Source: Clostridia bacterium (GTDB taxonomy: Bacteria; Bacillota; Clostridia; TANB77; CAG-508). Taken from it: a stretch of 29,154 nucleotides of DNA. A program made the translations under genes and the position numbers. The notes under the pieces are model-generated. The model saw nothing but the letters and a program-made list of their open reading frames with translations, was not told the origin of the DNA and ran no database searches. The DNA lies in contig CAAGQX010000173.1 of assembly GCA_900772235.1 (NCBI GenBank), positions 1 through 29,154 of the forward strand, given 5' to 3'. Positions within the stretch are counted from its first letter, which is position 1, and each line of letters begins with the position of its first letter. Shown here one piece after another: positions 16,016 through 25,000 of this stretch.

Positions 16016-18672
16016 TTTTAATTGATGGAAATAGCATAATTAATAGAGCTTTTTATGGAATTATGGGAAATAAAATGCTTATGACGGAAGATGGAACATA
16101 TACAAATGCAGTATATGGCTTCCTTGCAATTCTTTTTAAAATAACAGAAGACATTAAACCAGAATATTTGGGAGTAGCATTTGACTTAAAAGCACCGACA
16201 CATAGACATAAACTATATGATGGCTACAAGGCAAATAGACACGGAATGCCAGACGAACTGGCTTCTCAAATGCCAATTCTAAAAGATATTTTAAAAGATA
16301 TGAATATAGAAATAATAGAAAAAGAAGGCTATGAAGCAGACGACATTTTGGGAACTCTTGCAAAATGGGGACAAGCTCAAAACCTAGAAGTAACAATAGT
16401 CACAGGGGATAGAGATAGCTTTCAATTAATAGATAAAAATATAAAGGTAAGAATACCTAGAACAAAGGCAGGAAAAACAGAAACGGAAGATTATAATGTA
16501 GAAAAAATAATGGAGGAATATGGACTTAATCCAAAGGATTTAATTGAAGTAAAAGGCTTAGCAGGAGATACTTCAGATAATATACCTGGTGTTTCTGGAG
16601 TGGGAGAAAAAACGGCTATTAATTTAATAAAAGATTATAAAACAATTGATGGAGTATATGAAAACATTGATAAAATAAAAGGAAAATTAAAAGAAAAACT
16701 TGAAAACGATAAAGATAAAGCCTTCCTTTCAAGAACATTAGGCACAATAGATATAAATTCACCAATAGAAAAAAGTTTAGATAAACTAAAAGTTGAAGAA
16801 TGGAATAATGAAGCTGTGCTAGATGACTTTAAAAAACTTAAGTTTAACCGCTTCATAGATAGATTTAATCTAAATAATTTAGCAAACATACCTAAAAAAG
16901 AAGAAGTTAATATTGAATATGAAAAGCTAGAAAACTTAGATAAAATTAAAACTTTAATAGAAGAAATTGAAAATAATAAGCAAATGTCTTATTATTTAAA
17001 CACAGTAAAATCAGATAATGGCAATATTATAGAAGAAGATATTATAGGCATAACAATTCATTCCGAAAAAAATGACAAAGAATATTTTGTAAAAGATATA
17101 TTATTATTCAAAGAGATTTTTGAAAGATCAGACATCTTAAAAATTGGCTATAAACAAAAAAAAGACTATATATTACTAAAACAAATAAACATAAATGCAC
17201 AAAATTTAATGTTTGATATTGAAATTGCAGGCTATATTTTAAATTCTAATATAAGCAAATATACTCTACAATACTTGGCAAATGAATACTTAGAATTTGA
17301 TTTAGAAGCATATTTAGAAAAAAATAGTAATCAAAAAGAAGAACAATTAAGTTTATTTAGCCAATTAGAGGAAAAAGAAGATATTACAACATATGTATAT
17401 GCTTATGCTATAAATAAGTTATATAAAGTATTAACAGAAAAGATGAAAGAAACTCAAACATTAGAGCTTTTTAATAACATTGAAATGCCATTGGTAGAAG
17501 TACTTGCAGATATGCAATATCAAGGTATGTATGTAGATAAAACAGAACTTACAAAATACGGAGATGAACTAAAAGAAAAAATTGCAATATTAACTAACGA
17601 AATATATGAGTTGGCTGAAGAAGAGTTTAATATAAATTCAACAAAACAGCTAGGAGAAATTTTATTTGAAAAATTAAAACTTCCTGTTATAAAAAAGACC
17701 AAAACAGGCTATTCAACAGATAGTGATGTTTTAGAAAAATTAAAGGGAGCACACCCAATAATAGAAAAAATATTAGAATACAGACAATTTGTAAAATTAA
17801 ATTCAACATATGTAGAGGGAATGATTCCCTATATAAATAAACGAACAGGCAGAATACATTCAAGTTTTCACCAAACAGTAACTGCAACAGGAAGAATAAG
17901 TAGTACAGAACCAAACCTTCAAAATATTCCTACACGATTTGAATTAGGTAGAAAATTGAGAAAAGTATTTAAACCTGAAAACTCTTGCACATATGTAGAT
18001 GCAGACTATTCACAAATAGAGCTTAGAATATTAGCACATATATCTGAAGATGAAAATATGATAGATGCTTTTAACAAAGGAGAGGATATTCACGCTCAAG
18101 CCGCTTCTAAAGTACTAAACATTCCAATAGAAGAAGTAACAAAAGAAGAAAGATCAAAAGCAAAAGCTGTAAACTTTGGAATTGTATATGGAATAAGCGA
18201 TTTTGGCTTAGCAGAACAAATAGGAGTAAGTAGAAAACAAGCAAAAGAATATATAAGCCAATATTTAGAAAAATACTCAGGAATTAAAAATTTTATGGAT
18301 ACAATTGTAGAAGAAGCAAAGGCAAAAGAATATGTGGAAACATTGTACCATAGAAGAAGATATGTCCCGGAGCTTAAATCTAATAACTATATGGTAAGAC
18401 AATTTGGTCAAAGAGTAGCAATGAATACACCAATACAAGGAACAGCAGCAGACATAATGAAAATAGCAATGATAAATGTTTTTAATAAATTAAAAAATAT
18501 GAAATCTAAACTAATTTTACAAGTACACGATGAACTATTAATAGAAGCATATCCAGAAGAATTAGAAAAAGTTAAACAGATATTGAAAAATGAAATGGAA
18601 AGTGTTATAAATTTAAGAGTACCATTAATAGCAGAATTGTCTGAAGGAAAGAATTGGTATGAAGCAAAATAA
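16003..18672 (+). CDS. polA: DNA polymerase I
   Basis: 889 residues with a TTG start behind AGGAGG, overlapping the previous gene by 13 bases. Removes primers and fills gaps in replication and repair. The 5' nuclease domain (about 1-290) has GDRDSFQLI and GLAGDTSDNIPGVSGVGEKTA. The middle region (about 300-460) is a decayed 3'-5' exonuclease fold: the position of the DTE metal-binding motif reads YYLNTV, so proofreading should be absent, as in many Firmicutes. The polymerase domain carries motif A VDADYSQIELR (about 665), motif B RSKAKAVNFGIVYG (about 715-728) and motif C QVHDELL (about 840). Full length, no frame break. Confidence 0.97.
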   Translation: MERLVLIDGNSIINRAFYGIMGNKMLMTEDGTYTNAVYGFLAILFKITEDIKPEYLGVAFDLKAPTHRHKLYDGYKANRHGMPDELASQMPILKDILKDMNIEIIEKEGYEADDILGTLAKWGQAQNLEVTIVTGDRDSFQLIDKNIKVRIPRTKAGKTETEDYNVEKIMEEYGLNPKDLIEVKGLAGDTSDNIPGVSGVGEKTAINLIKDYKTIDGVYENIDKIKGKLKEKLENDKDKAFLSRTLGTIDINSPIEKSLDKLKVEEWNNEAVLDDFKKLKFNRFIDRFNLNNLANIPKKEEVNIEYEKLENLDKIKTLIEEIENNKQMSYYLNTVKSDNGNIIEEDIIGITIHSEKNDKEYFVKDILLFKEIFERSDILKIGYKQKKDYILLKQININAQNLMFDIEIAGYILNSNISKYTLQYLANEYLEFDLEAYLEKNSNQKEEQLSLFSQLEEKEDITTYVYAYAINKLYKVLTEKMKETQTLELFNNIEMPLVEVLADMQYQGMYVDKTELTKYGDELKEKIAILTNEIYELAEEEFNINSTKQLGEILFEKLKLPVIKKTKTGYSTDSDVLEKLKGAHPIIEKILEYRQFVKLNSTYVEGMIPYINKRTGRIHSSFHQTVTATGRISSTEPNLQNIPTRFELGRKLRKVFKPENSCTYVDADYSQIELRILAHISEDENMIDAFNKGEDIHAQAASKVLNIPIEEVTKEERSKAKAVNFGIVYGISDFGLAEQIGVSRKQAKEYISQYLEKYSGIKNFMDTIVEEAKAKEYVETLYHRRRYVPELKSNNYMVRQFGQRVAMNTPIQGTAADIMKIAMINVFNKLKNMKSKLILQVHDELLIEAYPEELEKVKQILKNEMESVINLRVPLIAELSEGKNWYEAK

Positions 18673-18717
18673 TAATGTATTTGTAATAAATTAATAAAAG
18701 TATAGGAGGTAAAAAAT

Positions 18718-19710
18718 ATGTCAATTCTAGTAACAGGAGGAGCCGGATTTATAGGAAGTCACACAGTGGTAGAACTATTAGAAAGTGGTGAAGATATAGT
18801 TATAGTAGATAATTTTAGCAACAGTTCACCAGATATATTGGAAAAAATAAAAGAAATAACACATAAGGATTTTAAATTTTATGAGGTAGACTTACTAGAT
18901 GAAGAAAATTTAGAAAAAGTATTTATGGAAAACAACATTGAATCTGTAATTCATTTTGCAGGATTAAAATCAGTTGGAGAATCTCTAGAAAAGCCAATTG
19001 AGTACTATCATAACAATATTACAGGAACACTTATTTTATTAAAAGTAATGAGAAAGTATAATTGTCAAAAATTGGTGTTTAGTTCATCTGCAACAGTATA
19101 TGGAGATCCTGCAAGTTTACCAATTAAAGAAGACTTCCCTCTATCTACAAAAAATCCATATGGAAATACGAAACTTATGATAGAGCGAATATTACAAGAT
19201 ATATGTGCTGCAAATAAAGATTTCTGTGTAGCAATTCTTAGATACTTTAATCCAATAGGAGCGCATAAAAGTGGTTTAATTGGAGAAGTACCAAATGGAA
19301 TACCAAATAATATAATGCCATATATATTGAAAGTAGCAAATGGAGAATATGAGACTTTAACAGTGTTTGGAAATGATTATGACACACCAGATGGAACAGG
19401 AGTAAGGGACTACATCCACGTAGTAGATTTAGCAAGAGGACATTTAAAAGCATTAGATAAAATAAGACAAGAAAAGGGTGTAAAAATTTATAACCTAGGA
19501 ACTGGAAAGGGTTACTCCGTTTTAGATTTAATTACAAACTTTGAAAAAGTAAATAATGTAAAAGTAAATTATAAAATAGGAGCAAGAAGAACAGGAGACA
19601 TAGTATCTAGCTATGCAGATCCAACTAAAGCAAAAGAAGAATTAGGTTGGGTTGCAGAATATGGAATAGAAGATATGTGCAAAGATGCGTGGAATTTTAT
19701 AAAAAAATAA
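18718..19710 (+). CDS. galE: UDP-glucose 4-epimerase
   Basis: 330 residues. Interconverts UDP-glucose and UDP-galactose with bound NAD. The Rossmann motif TGGAGFIG is at 6-13, VDNFSNSS follows beta 2, SSSATVYG is at 122-129, and the catalytic Y148-x3-K152 lies in NPYGNTK. Further blocks (RYFNPIGAH, GVRDYIHVVDLARGH, YNLGTGKGYSVLDLI) are standard GalE. A good AGGAGG site lies upstream. It follows polA by 45 bases and probably feeds sugar nucleotides to the several envelope glycosyltransferases nearby. A convergent terminator follows. Confidence 0.95.
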   Translation: MSILVTGGAGFIGSHTVVELLESGEDIVIVDNFSNSSPDILEKIKEITHKDFKFYEVDLLDEENLEKVFMENNIESVIHFAGLKSVGESLEKPIEYYHNNITGTLILLKVMRKYNCQKLVFSSSATVYGDPASLPIKEDFPLSTKNPYGNTKLMIERILQDICAANKDFCVAILRYFNPIGAHKSGLIGEVPNGIPNNIMPYILKVANGEYETLTVFGNDYDTPDGTGVRDYIHVVDLARGHLKALDKIRQEKGVKIYNLGTGKGYSVLDLITNFEKVNNVKVNYKIGARRTGDIVSSYADPTKAKEELGWVAEYGIEDMCKDAWNFIKK

Positions 19711-19718
19711 TTTTTTAA

Positions 19719-19748
19719 AGAGGGTGTAATGCACACCCTCTATATTTT
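19719..19748. terminator. Bidirectional terminator between galE and pncB
   Basis: A 9-bp stem (AGAGGGTGT with ACACCCTCT) and a 5-base loop, with a T run after it on the plus strand and a run of T on the minus strand (the A/T stretch at 19711-19718). Confidence 0.85.
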
Positions 19749-19749
19749 T

Positions 19750-21177
19750 TTAATTATTTTTTAGTAAGCTATTTTTTAAATCCCATAATTTTTTAGATAA
19801 ATCCACATAATATTTATGAGGATTTTTTAAACGCCTAATTTCTTGCCAAAGTGTTTCTAACTCATTATTTGCTGTTTTACAAATTTGAGAAAGTGGAGGA
19901 GTAGTATAAACTAATTTACCGTCTTTAAAGATTTGTTCTTGCAAAGCTCTAACAGTATAATTAGTTAAAGTTTTTTCTTTCCAAGGATTTTGTGGATCAA
20001 ATATTTTATAATTATCTTCTGGAATTATTTCATCTGATAAAGTAATAACATCTGCCAAAGCTTTATTAGTTGCTTTGTCATAAAATCTATATGTTTTTTT
20101 GAATCCAGGGTTTGTAATTTTTACAACATTTTCTGATATTTTTATTTTAGGAGTAATTTTACCATTGTCTTCAGTAGCAACTAATTTGTAAACTCCACCA
20201 AAAACAGGATCAGATTTTGCTGTAATTAAATTTTCTCCAACACCAAAAGAATCAATTTGTGCTCCTTGGTCAAATAACGAAGAAATAAGGAATTCGTCTA
20301 AAGAATTACTAACACATATTTTACAATCAGGAAATCCCGCTTCATCTAATATTTTTCTTACTTTCTTTGAAAGGTAAGCTAAATCTCCACTATCTAATCT
20401 AACACCTTTTGGTCTAAAACCACGAGGGATTAATACATCATTAAATACTTTTATAGCATTAACTAAACCAGAATTTATAGTATCATAAGTATCAATTAGA
20501 AGAGTACAGTCATCTGGGTAAACTTCAGCATATGCTTTAAAAGCCTCGTATTCAGAATCAAAACTTTGAACAAAGCTATGTGCCATAGTACCTAAAGCAG
20601 GAACATTAAATTTTTTTGCTGTTAAAGTACAAGATGTACCAATGCAACCTCCAATCATAGCAGCTCTTGCTCCTAAAAATGCAGCATCTATGCTATGAGC
20701 TCTTCGTGCACCAAATTCCATTACAGGTCTTCCGTGAGCTGCACCAACAATTCTACTAGACTTTGTTGCAATTAAGGATTGATGGTTTATTAAAAGCAAA
20801 ATCATAGTTTCTAATAATTGAGCTTCTATAATTGGAGCTCTAACAGTTATTAAGGGCTCATTCGGAAAAACAACTGTACCTTCTGGAACAGCCCAAATAT
20901 CACCGGTAAATTTAAAATTTGATAAGTAATTTAAAAAATCTTCTGAAAATTTATTTGTATTTTTTAAAAACTCAATATCAGATGAATTAAAATGTAAGTT
21001 TTCAATATATTCAATTACCTGTTCTAAACCAGCAAAAATAACATAGCCACCTTCGTCAGGAACTCTTCTAAAAAACACATCAAAATATGCTATTTTATTA
21101 TTCATATTTTTAGCAAAAAAACCATTTGCCATTGTAAATTCATAAAAATCGGCAAGTAACGATAAATTCTCTTTCAT
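19750..21177 (-). CDS. pncB: Nicotinate phosphoribosyltransferase
   Basis: 475 residues. Converts nicotinate and PRPP to nicotinate mononucleotide in NAD salvage. The start LLADFYEFTMANGFF is diagnostic. EFGARRAHS (154-162) and GTMAHSFV with H200, the usual phosphohistidine, are present; LDSGDLAYLSKKVR binds phosphate. The C-terminal block QEIRRLKNPHKYYVDLS is typical of the Gram-positive form. AGGAGG precedes the ATG and a TGa-TATAAT extended -10 lies about 43 bases upstream. It stands alone, convergent with galE. Confidence 0.95.
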   Translation of the reverse strand: MKENLSLLADFYEFTMANGFFAKNMNNKIAYFDVFFRRVPDEGGYVIFAGLEQVIEYIENLHFNSSDIEFLKNTNKFSEDFLNYLSNFKFTGDIWAVPEGTVVFPNEPLITVRAPIIEAQLLETMILLLINHQSLIATKSSRIVGAAHGRPVMEFGARRAHSIDAAFLGARAAMIGGCIGTSCTLTAKKFNVPALGTMAHSFVQSFDSEYEAFKAYAEVYPDDCTLLIDTYDTINSGLVNAIKVFNDVLIPRGFRPKGVRLDSGDLAYLSKKVRKILDEAGFPDCKICVSNSLDEFLISSLFDQGAQIDSFGVGENLITAKSDPVFGGVYKLVATEDNGKITPKIKISENVVKITNPGFKKTYRFYDKATNKALADVITLSDEIIPEDNYKIFDPQNPWKEKTLTNYTVRALQEQIFKDGKLVYTTPPLSQICKTANNELETLWQEIRRLKNPHKYYVDLSKKLWDLKNSLLKNN

Positions 21178-21219
21178 AAAAAACCTCCTATAGATTTATT
21201 ATTCTATAAAAACAAAGCC

Positions 21220-21228
21220 ATTATATCA
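21220..21228 (-). promoter_or_regulatory. Extended -10 of pncB
   Basis: On the minus strand TGA followed by TATAAT forms an extended -10 (forward 21220-21228). The -35 is poor (TTTAAT at the 17-base spacing). Confidence 0.45.
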
Positions 21229-21261
21229 TATTACAAAAAAAAATTAAAGAAATTTTATTTA

Positions 21262-21305
21262 GTCGACATATTTCAACAAAAAATTATAAATAAATATGTT
21301 ATAAT
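21262..21305 (+). promoter_or_regulatory. Promoter of the Spo0E-like gene with tandem Spo0A-like boxes
   Basis: TATAAT at 21300-21305 has no ordinary -35. Instead two near-matches to the Spo0A box (reverse form TTCGNCA) lie in the same orientation 10 bases apart: GTCGACA (21262-21268) and TTCAACA (21272-21278), each 6 of 7. This overlaps the -35 region, as at known Spo0A-activated sigma-A promoters. Confidence 0.4.
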
Positions 21306-21326
21306 CACGCCATGGGGGCGATCCGT

Positions 21327-21500
21327 ATGATGTTAGATTTGCTCATTAAAATTAACAAAGATAAACTAAATAAAATGATTTCACAAAACAAGGACTATAC
21401 TCTTATACTAAAACAAAGTCAGAAGCTAGATAAATATATAACGGAGAAAACAATAGAAATTATCAATCGAAATGGTAGAAATAAGAGTATGGGTGCATAA
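21327..21500 (+). CDS. Spo0E-like aspartyl-phosphate phosphatase
   Basis: 57 residues from ATG 21327 (or 56 from 21330). The upstream GGGGGCGATCC is the ribosome site, so ATG 21312 is too early. Two helices are predicted, and LKQSQKLDKYI carries the SQELD-like signature of the Spo0E family, which removes phosphate from Spo0A~P and holds back sporulation. Family members are about 50-60 residues. The candidate Spo0A boxes upstream would make a negative feedback loop. It is divergent from pncB and ends in its own terminator. Call rests on length, helix pattern and the signature. Confidence 0.7.
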   Translation: MMLDLLIKINKDKLNKMISQNKDYTLILKQSQKLDKYITEKTIEIINRNGRNKSMGA

Positions 21501-21516
21501 TTATGCCCATATTTTT
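21489..21516 (+). terminator. Terminator of the Spo0E-like gene
   Basis: ATGGGT pairs with GCCCAT (one G-T pair) around a loop with a small internal palindrome, followed by ATTTTTTATTTT. The stem overlaps the gene's stop codon. The right arm plus tail shares 17 identical bases with the terminator at 26938. Confidence 0.75.
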
Positions 21517-21605
21517 TATTTTCGTTTCAAATTATGCTATACTTTTTTATATATTTGTGATAATATTATATAGAATTTTTGTTATATTTAAGGAGAATAC
21601 TTGTT

Positions 21606-23724
21606 ATGAGGAAACAAAATAAAACAACAATTTTAGAATACTTAAACTTGGACTTAAAAAAAGTGCCAGATTCTATAAATAATAATGATGATATAGATAT
21701 AAAAGCAAGCGAAATAAGAAACGAAAAAAACTATAAAGTTTATAAGTATATATCAATTAAAGATATAAACATAGTTATGACAAATGCAAGAAGGCTAGAC
21801 GAACCAGCCAAAAAAATTGAGAGTATGAAAGATTTGTCATATTACTTTAATACAAAAAATGAAGAGGAATATAAGGAACTTTTAAATATATTTCAAAATG
21901 CTTCAATTGAAGATATAGAGGATTTAGAAAAATTTCAAAAAAGTATAAAAACAAAAATACCATCTAAAATAAAATATGTAAAAGATTACTTATGGCAAAT
22001 ATATTACATTGAAAGAACTAAAAAATATTATATGATTGTTCCGCTTCAAGAAACAGAATTACAAGGATTTTTATATATACTAAAAAAGAAAATCGAAAAT
22101 AGTAAAGAAAAAATTTATGTTCCAATTTGCAATTTGGAATATACTAATACCCTTATAGAAACAGCTAAAATAGGAACATTAGAAAATAATTTATATTTTT
22201 TCACTAGCAAATGGCCAATGATATATGAAGTATACGATAATAAAAATAATGTATCAATAAATATAGTTGGAAACCTTGAAATATATGAAAATATTAGCTC
22301 AGACTATAAAATGAAATTTTCTGAAAAGGAAGAAATAAATTTATTTTATGAATTACTAAAAACTCTATTTTATCTACAAACTGAACTATCAAATTATTTT
22401 AAGTTTGAAATAGTGCTAAATGAAACAGGAAAAATAAAATTTTATTGCGACGATATGGAACTTACTAATTCTAATTTACCAGATTTTTACCTAAGTGAAA
22501 TAAAACGCAACTTAAAAAATATTGAAGAAGTTACTAAAATACAAAAGGCGCTAACTAAAAAGTTAAATGGTTTGAAAGTACAAGAAAAACAATTGAATTT
22601 AGAATTATTAAACAAGCAAAAACAAATTTCTACTTTCCTAGAATGTAAAAAAACATTTTTTGGAAGAGTAAAATATTTCTTTAAATATGGAAAGAAAAAA
22701 ACTCAAGCAATTCAAACACCAGCCTTTGACGAAAATGTTGAACAAGAAAATACAGGTACAATAAAACCATTATATACTAATGATATAGAAGACTTAATAT
22801 ATATATGTAAAGACTTAAGAACAAAAACAACAGTGGCAGCAACAACAAGGCTAGACATACAAAATGCTAGCATTAAAATAGATGTTTTGAAGAAAAAAAT
22901 TGAAAATGCTACATTATATATTGAAGAAATAGAAGCCCACAAAAAAAGTATTTTTGAATTTTGGAAATTTACAAACAAAGATGAGAAAAGCCAATTAGCT
23001 GAAGGAATAATAAAAACAGAAACAGAACAAAGAATTGAAAAGATTTTTAACATAAAAGAAGACTTTACAGAATTTGGAAAACAAATCGATTTAAAACAAA
23101 GAAGAGAATTAACTCGGAGAAGAACAAAATGCAATATTAGCTGCAATAGCAGTAGGATTAGAAAATTTAAATCAATTAAACATTACGAAAGAAGATTTAG
23201 AAATTTTAAAAGAAAAGGAAAATTTAGTTTTAATAGATGAGGCAATTTTAACACATAGAGAAAAAGCTAAAGACCCAAAAAGTGTTATAGGTCTTACAGA
23301 AGAAATAACAGAAAAACAATTCTCATTAAAACTTAAAGAAATTCTAGATAACTTAGAAACAGCTTTTAAAAAATGTAAATTAAATATAAACTTGCCAGTA
23401 TATTCTTTAGAAAAACCAGAAAATAAAATAATGAATTGTGAAGTAAATCCTCAAAAAATAGATTTAGAAGGTAGTGAAGTCAACTTATATAAATTAAACC
23501 TAAAACCAGATACTAGTATATTAGCATTTAGTAATATAGTGTTTTATAATAATAGAAATCAAACATTACCATTGGGAATGGACTACTCAAGCAAGTTATT
23601 AGTGGATTTAAGAAATGCACAATTACTAAAAGTAAAAACAAAAACAAATTACATTATAAAATTATCTGATGTTTCAAACAAACAGGAAACAACCAAGATT
23701 AATATAACTGAATTTAATGTATAA
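21606..23724 (+). CDS. Unknown 705-residue protein, read through a +1 shift at CGG
   Basis: Not recognised. ATG 21606 follows AAGGAGAA. Codons 1-504 run in one frame; from 23119 the +1 frame continues EEQNAILAAIAVGLENL without a break for 201 residues to TAA at 23724. Unshifted translation stops at 23240 after about 40 residues of arginine-rich, low-quality sequence. Predicted: mixed alpha/beta N-terminus, a coiled coil at about 330-375, a basic aromatic patch KKTFFGRVKYFFKYGKKK after it, a second helical stretch at about 430-480 and a beta-rich C-terminus. No signal peptide or membrane segment. It lies between the Spo0E-like gene and spoIIP, which hints at a sporulation link but does not prove it. 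Confidence 0.75.
23115..23118 (+). other. CGG-A +1 frameshift site in the 705-residue gene
   Basis: CGG is codon 504 in frame. Reading CGGA as one unit and continuing at GAA 23119 opens the C-terminal 201 residues. Preceding codons: GAA TTA ACT. Confidence 0.78.
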
Positions 23725-23733
23725 AAACAACAT

Positions 23734-23791
23734 ATTACCTCTTACTTTGAATAAGATTAAATAAAATCAAAAAGTAAGAGGTAATTTTTTT
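23734..23791 (+). terminator. Terminator hairpin that overlaps the spoIIP ribosome site
   Basis: A perfect 15-bp stem (ATTACCTCTTACTTT, 23734-23748, with its complement at 23771-23785) with a 22-base loop is followed by seven T. The right arm contains AGAGGT, the only Shine-Dalgarno for spoIIP, whose ATG directly follows the T run. Confidence 0.85.
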
Positions 23792-24878
23792 ATGAATGTA
23801 GCAGTAATAAATTTAAAAGGAATATCTAAAAACATTATAAAGGTAATAATGGGCCTAATACTCCTAATTTTTGTAACAAAAATATTATTTGTAAATATTG
23901 GTGCACTTCAAAAAATATTTTCTTTTAAAATGTGCACATCAATATATACAAGCCTATTTAATACTTTAGATGAGGCAGAGTATGAAACTGATTATGTAGA
24001 AATTTTACAAGCTTTTAGCCCATTATTAGTAGCAATAAATAAAGAAACAAGTACTGCTACAGAACCTATTATTAATGCACCAATTGAAGACAAAAACAAT
24101 GTTGTAATATCAAAAACTGCAAACACTGAAGCTGTTTCAGAAAGAAACTTGGCAGAAAATTTTAATATAACTTATTCAAATGTGAAAATAAGAAACCAGA
24201 GCAATTACGAACTTCCCGAAGATACATTCTCAGAAGAAGGAATGACATTAACAAATACTAAAAAAATACTAATCTATCATACTCATACTTGTGAAAGCTA
24301 TACACCAAGCGAAAAATACAATTATACAATGACAGGAAATTATAGGACAACAGACAATAACTACAATGTAGTAAGACTAGGAGAAGAACTTTCTCGGATT
24401 ATTAAAACAAAAGGGATTTGAAGTAATTCACGATTCTTCTTACCACGATTATCCTTCGTATAATGGTTCTTATGAGCGCTCCTTAGAAACAATTGAAGGC
24501 ATTTTAAAAGGAAATCCAGATATACAGATTGTAATAGATTTACATCGTGATGCAGTAGGAGATGGCTCATCATATGGGCCAACAGTAAAAATAAATGGAG
24601 AAAGCGTGGCACAATTAATGCTTGTAATTGGAACAGATGGAGGAGGGTTAACACATCCTAATTGGAAGCAAAATATAAAAACAGCAGTAAAAATACAGTC
24701 TAAAGGAAATGAAATATATCCAGGATTATTTAGACCAATGATTATTAGAAATTCAAGATATAACCAACACGTGGCTCCAGGAGCTTTTATAGTTGAAGTA
24801 GGGGCAACAGGAAACACATTAGACGAATGTTTATTAAGTATGCAGTGTTTGGCAAATGTGCTAGAAGAAACATTTTAA
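23792..24878 (+). CDS. spoIIP: Stage II sporulation protein P, read through a +1 shift at CGG
   Basis: 361 residues when joined. SpoIIP is a peptidoglycan amidase/endopeptidase that works with SpoIID and SpoIIM in septal thinning and engulfment. One N-terminal membrane anchor (about 16-35) precedes the catalytic domain. IYHTHTCESY (161-170, with H163, H165 and E168) comes before the CGG; IDLHRDAVGD (about 248-257) and VEVGATGNT (334-342) come after it in the +1 frame. The active site is therefore split, and the unshifted 209-residue product would be dead. Joined at CGGA the helix reads GEELSxLLKQKGFEVIHD and HDYPSYNGSY, as in the family. The ribosome site AGAGGT sits in a hairpin arm. Confidence 0.92.
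24395..24398 (+). other. CGG-A +1 frameshift site in spoIIP
   Basis: CGG is codon 202 in frame. Reading CGGA and continuing at TTA 24399 restores the SpoIIP catalytic domain. Preceding codons: GAA CTT TCT. Confidence 0.82.
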
Positions 24879-24910
24879 AGAAGTTCCTATTAACCTAATA
24901 TATTTGAATG

Positions 24911-24933
24911 TAGGGGCGATTTTAATCGCCCGC
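24911..24933. repeat. GC-rich intergenic hairpin (REP-like)
   Basis: GGGCGAT and ATCGCCC pair around TTTA, flanked by TAG on the left and GC on the right. No T run follows. It resembles the hairpin after typA at 5998. Confidence 0.6.
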
Positions 24934-24942
24934 AAAAATATG

Positions 24943-24971
24943 GTATGTGACATTACATACTATATTTTTTT
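24943..24971 (+). terminator. Terminator after spoIIP
   Basis: GTATGT and ACATAC form a 6-bp stem with a 6-base loop, followed by TATATTTTTTT. The short AT-rich stem makes it moderate. Confidence 0.5.
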
Positions 24972-25000
24972 ATACTATAATAAAATTATTTAAAAATGTA

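Noticed and set aside
21579..21605. TTG start at 21579 for the 705-residue gene
   Set aside because: The AAGGAGAA site lies after it and serves ATG 21606.
2743..24398. The three +1 breaks as plain sequencing errors or pseudogenes
   Set aside because: None lies in a homopolymer, each coincides with an in-frame CGG, a codon otherwise absent from native genes here, and the joined proteins have normal length and motifs. Raw reads were not available, so error is unlikely but not excluded.
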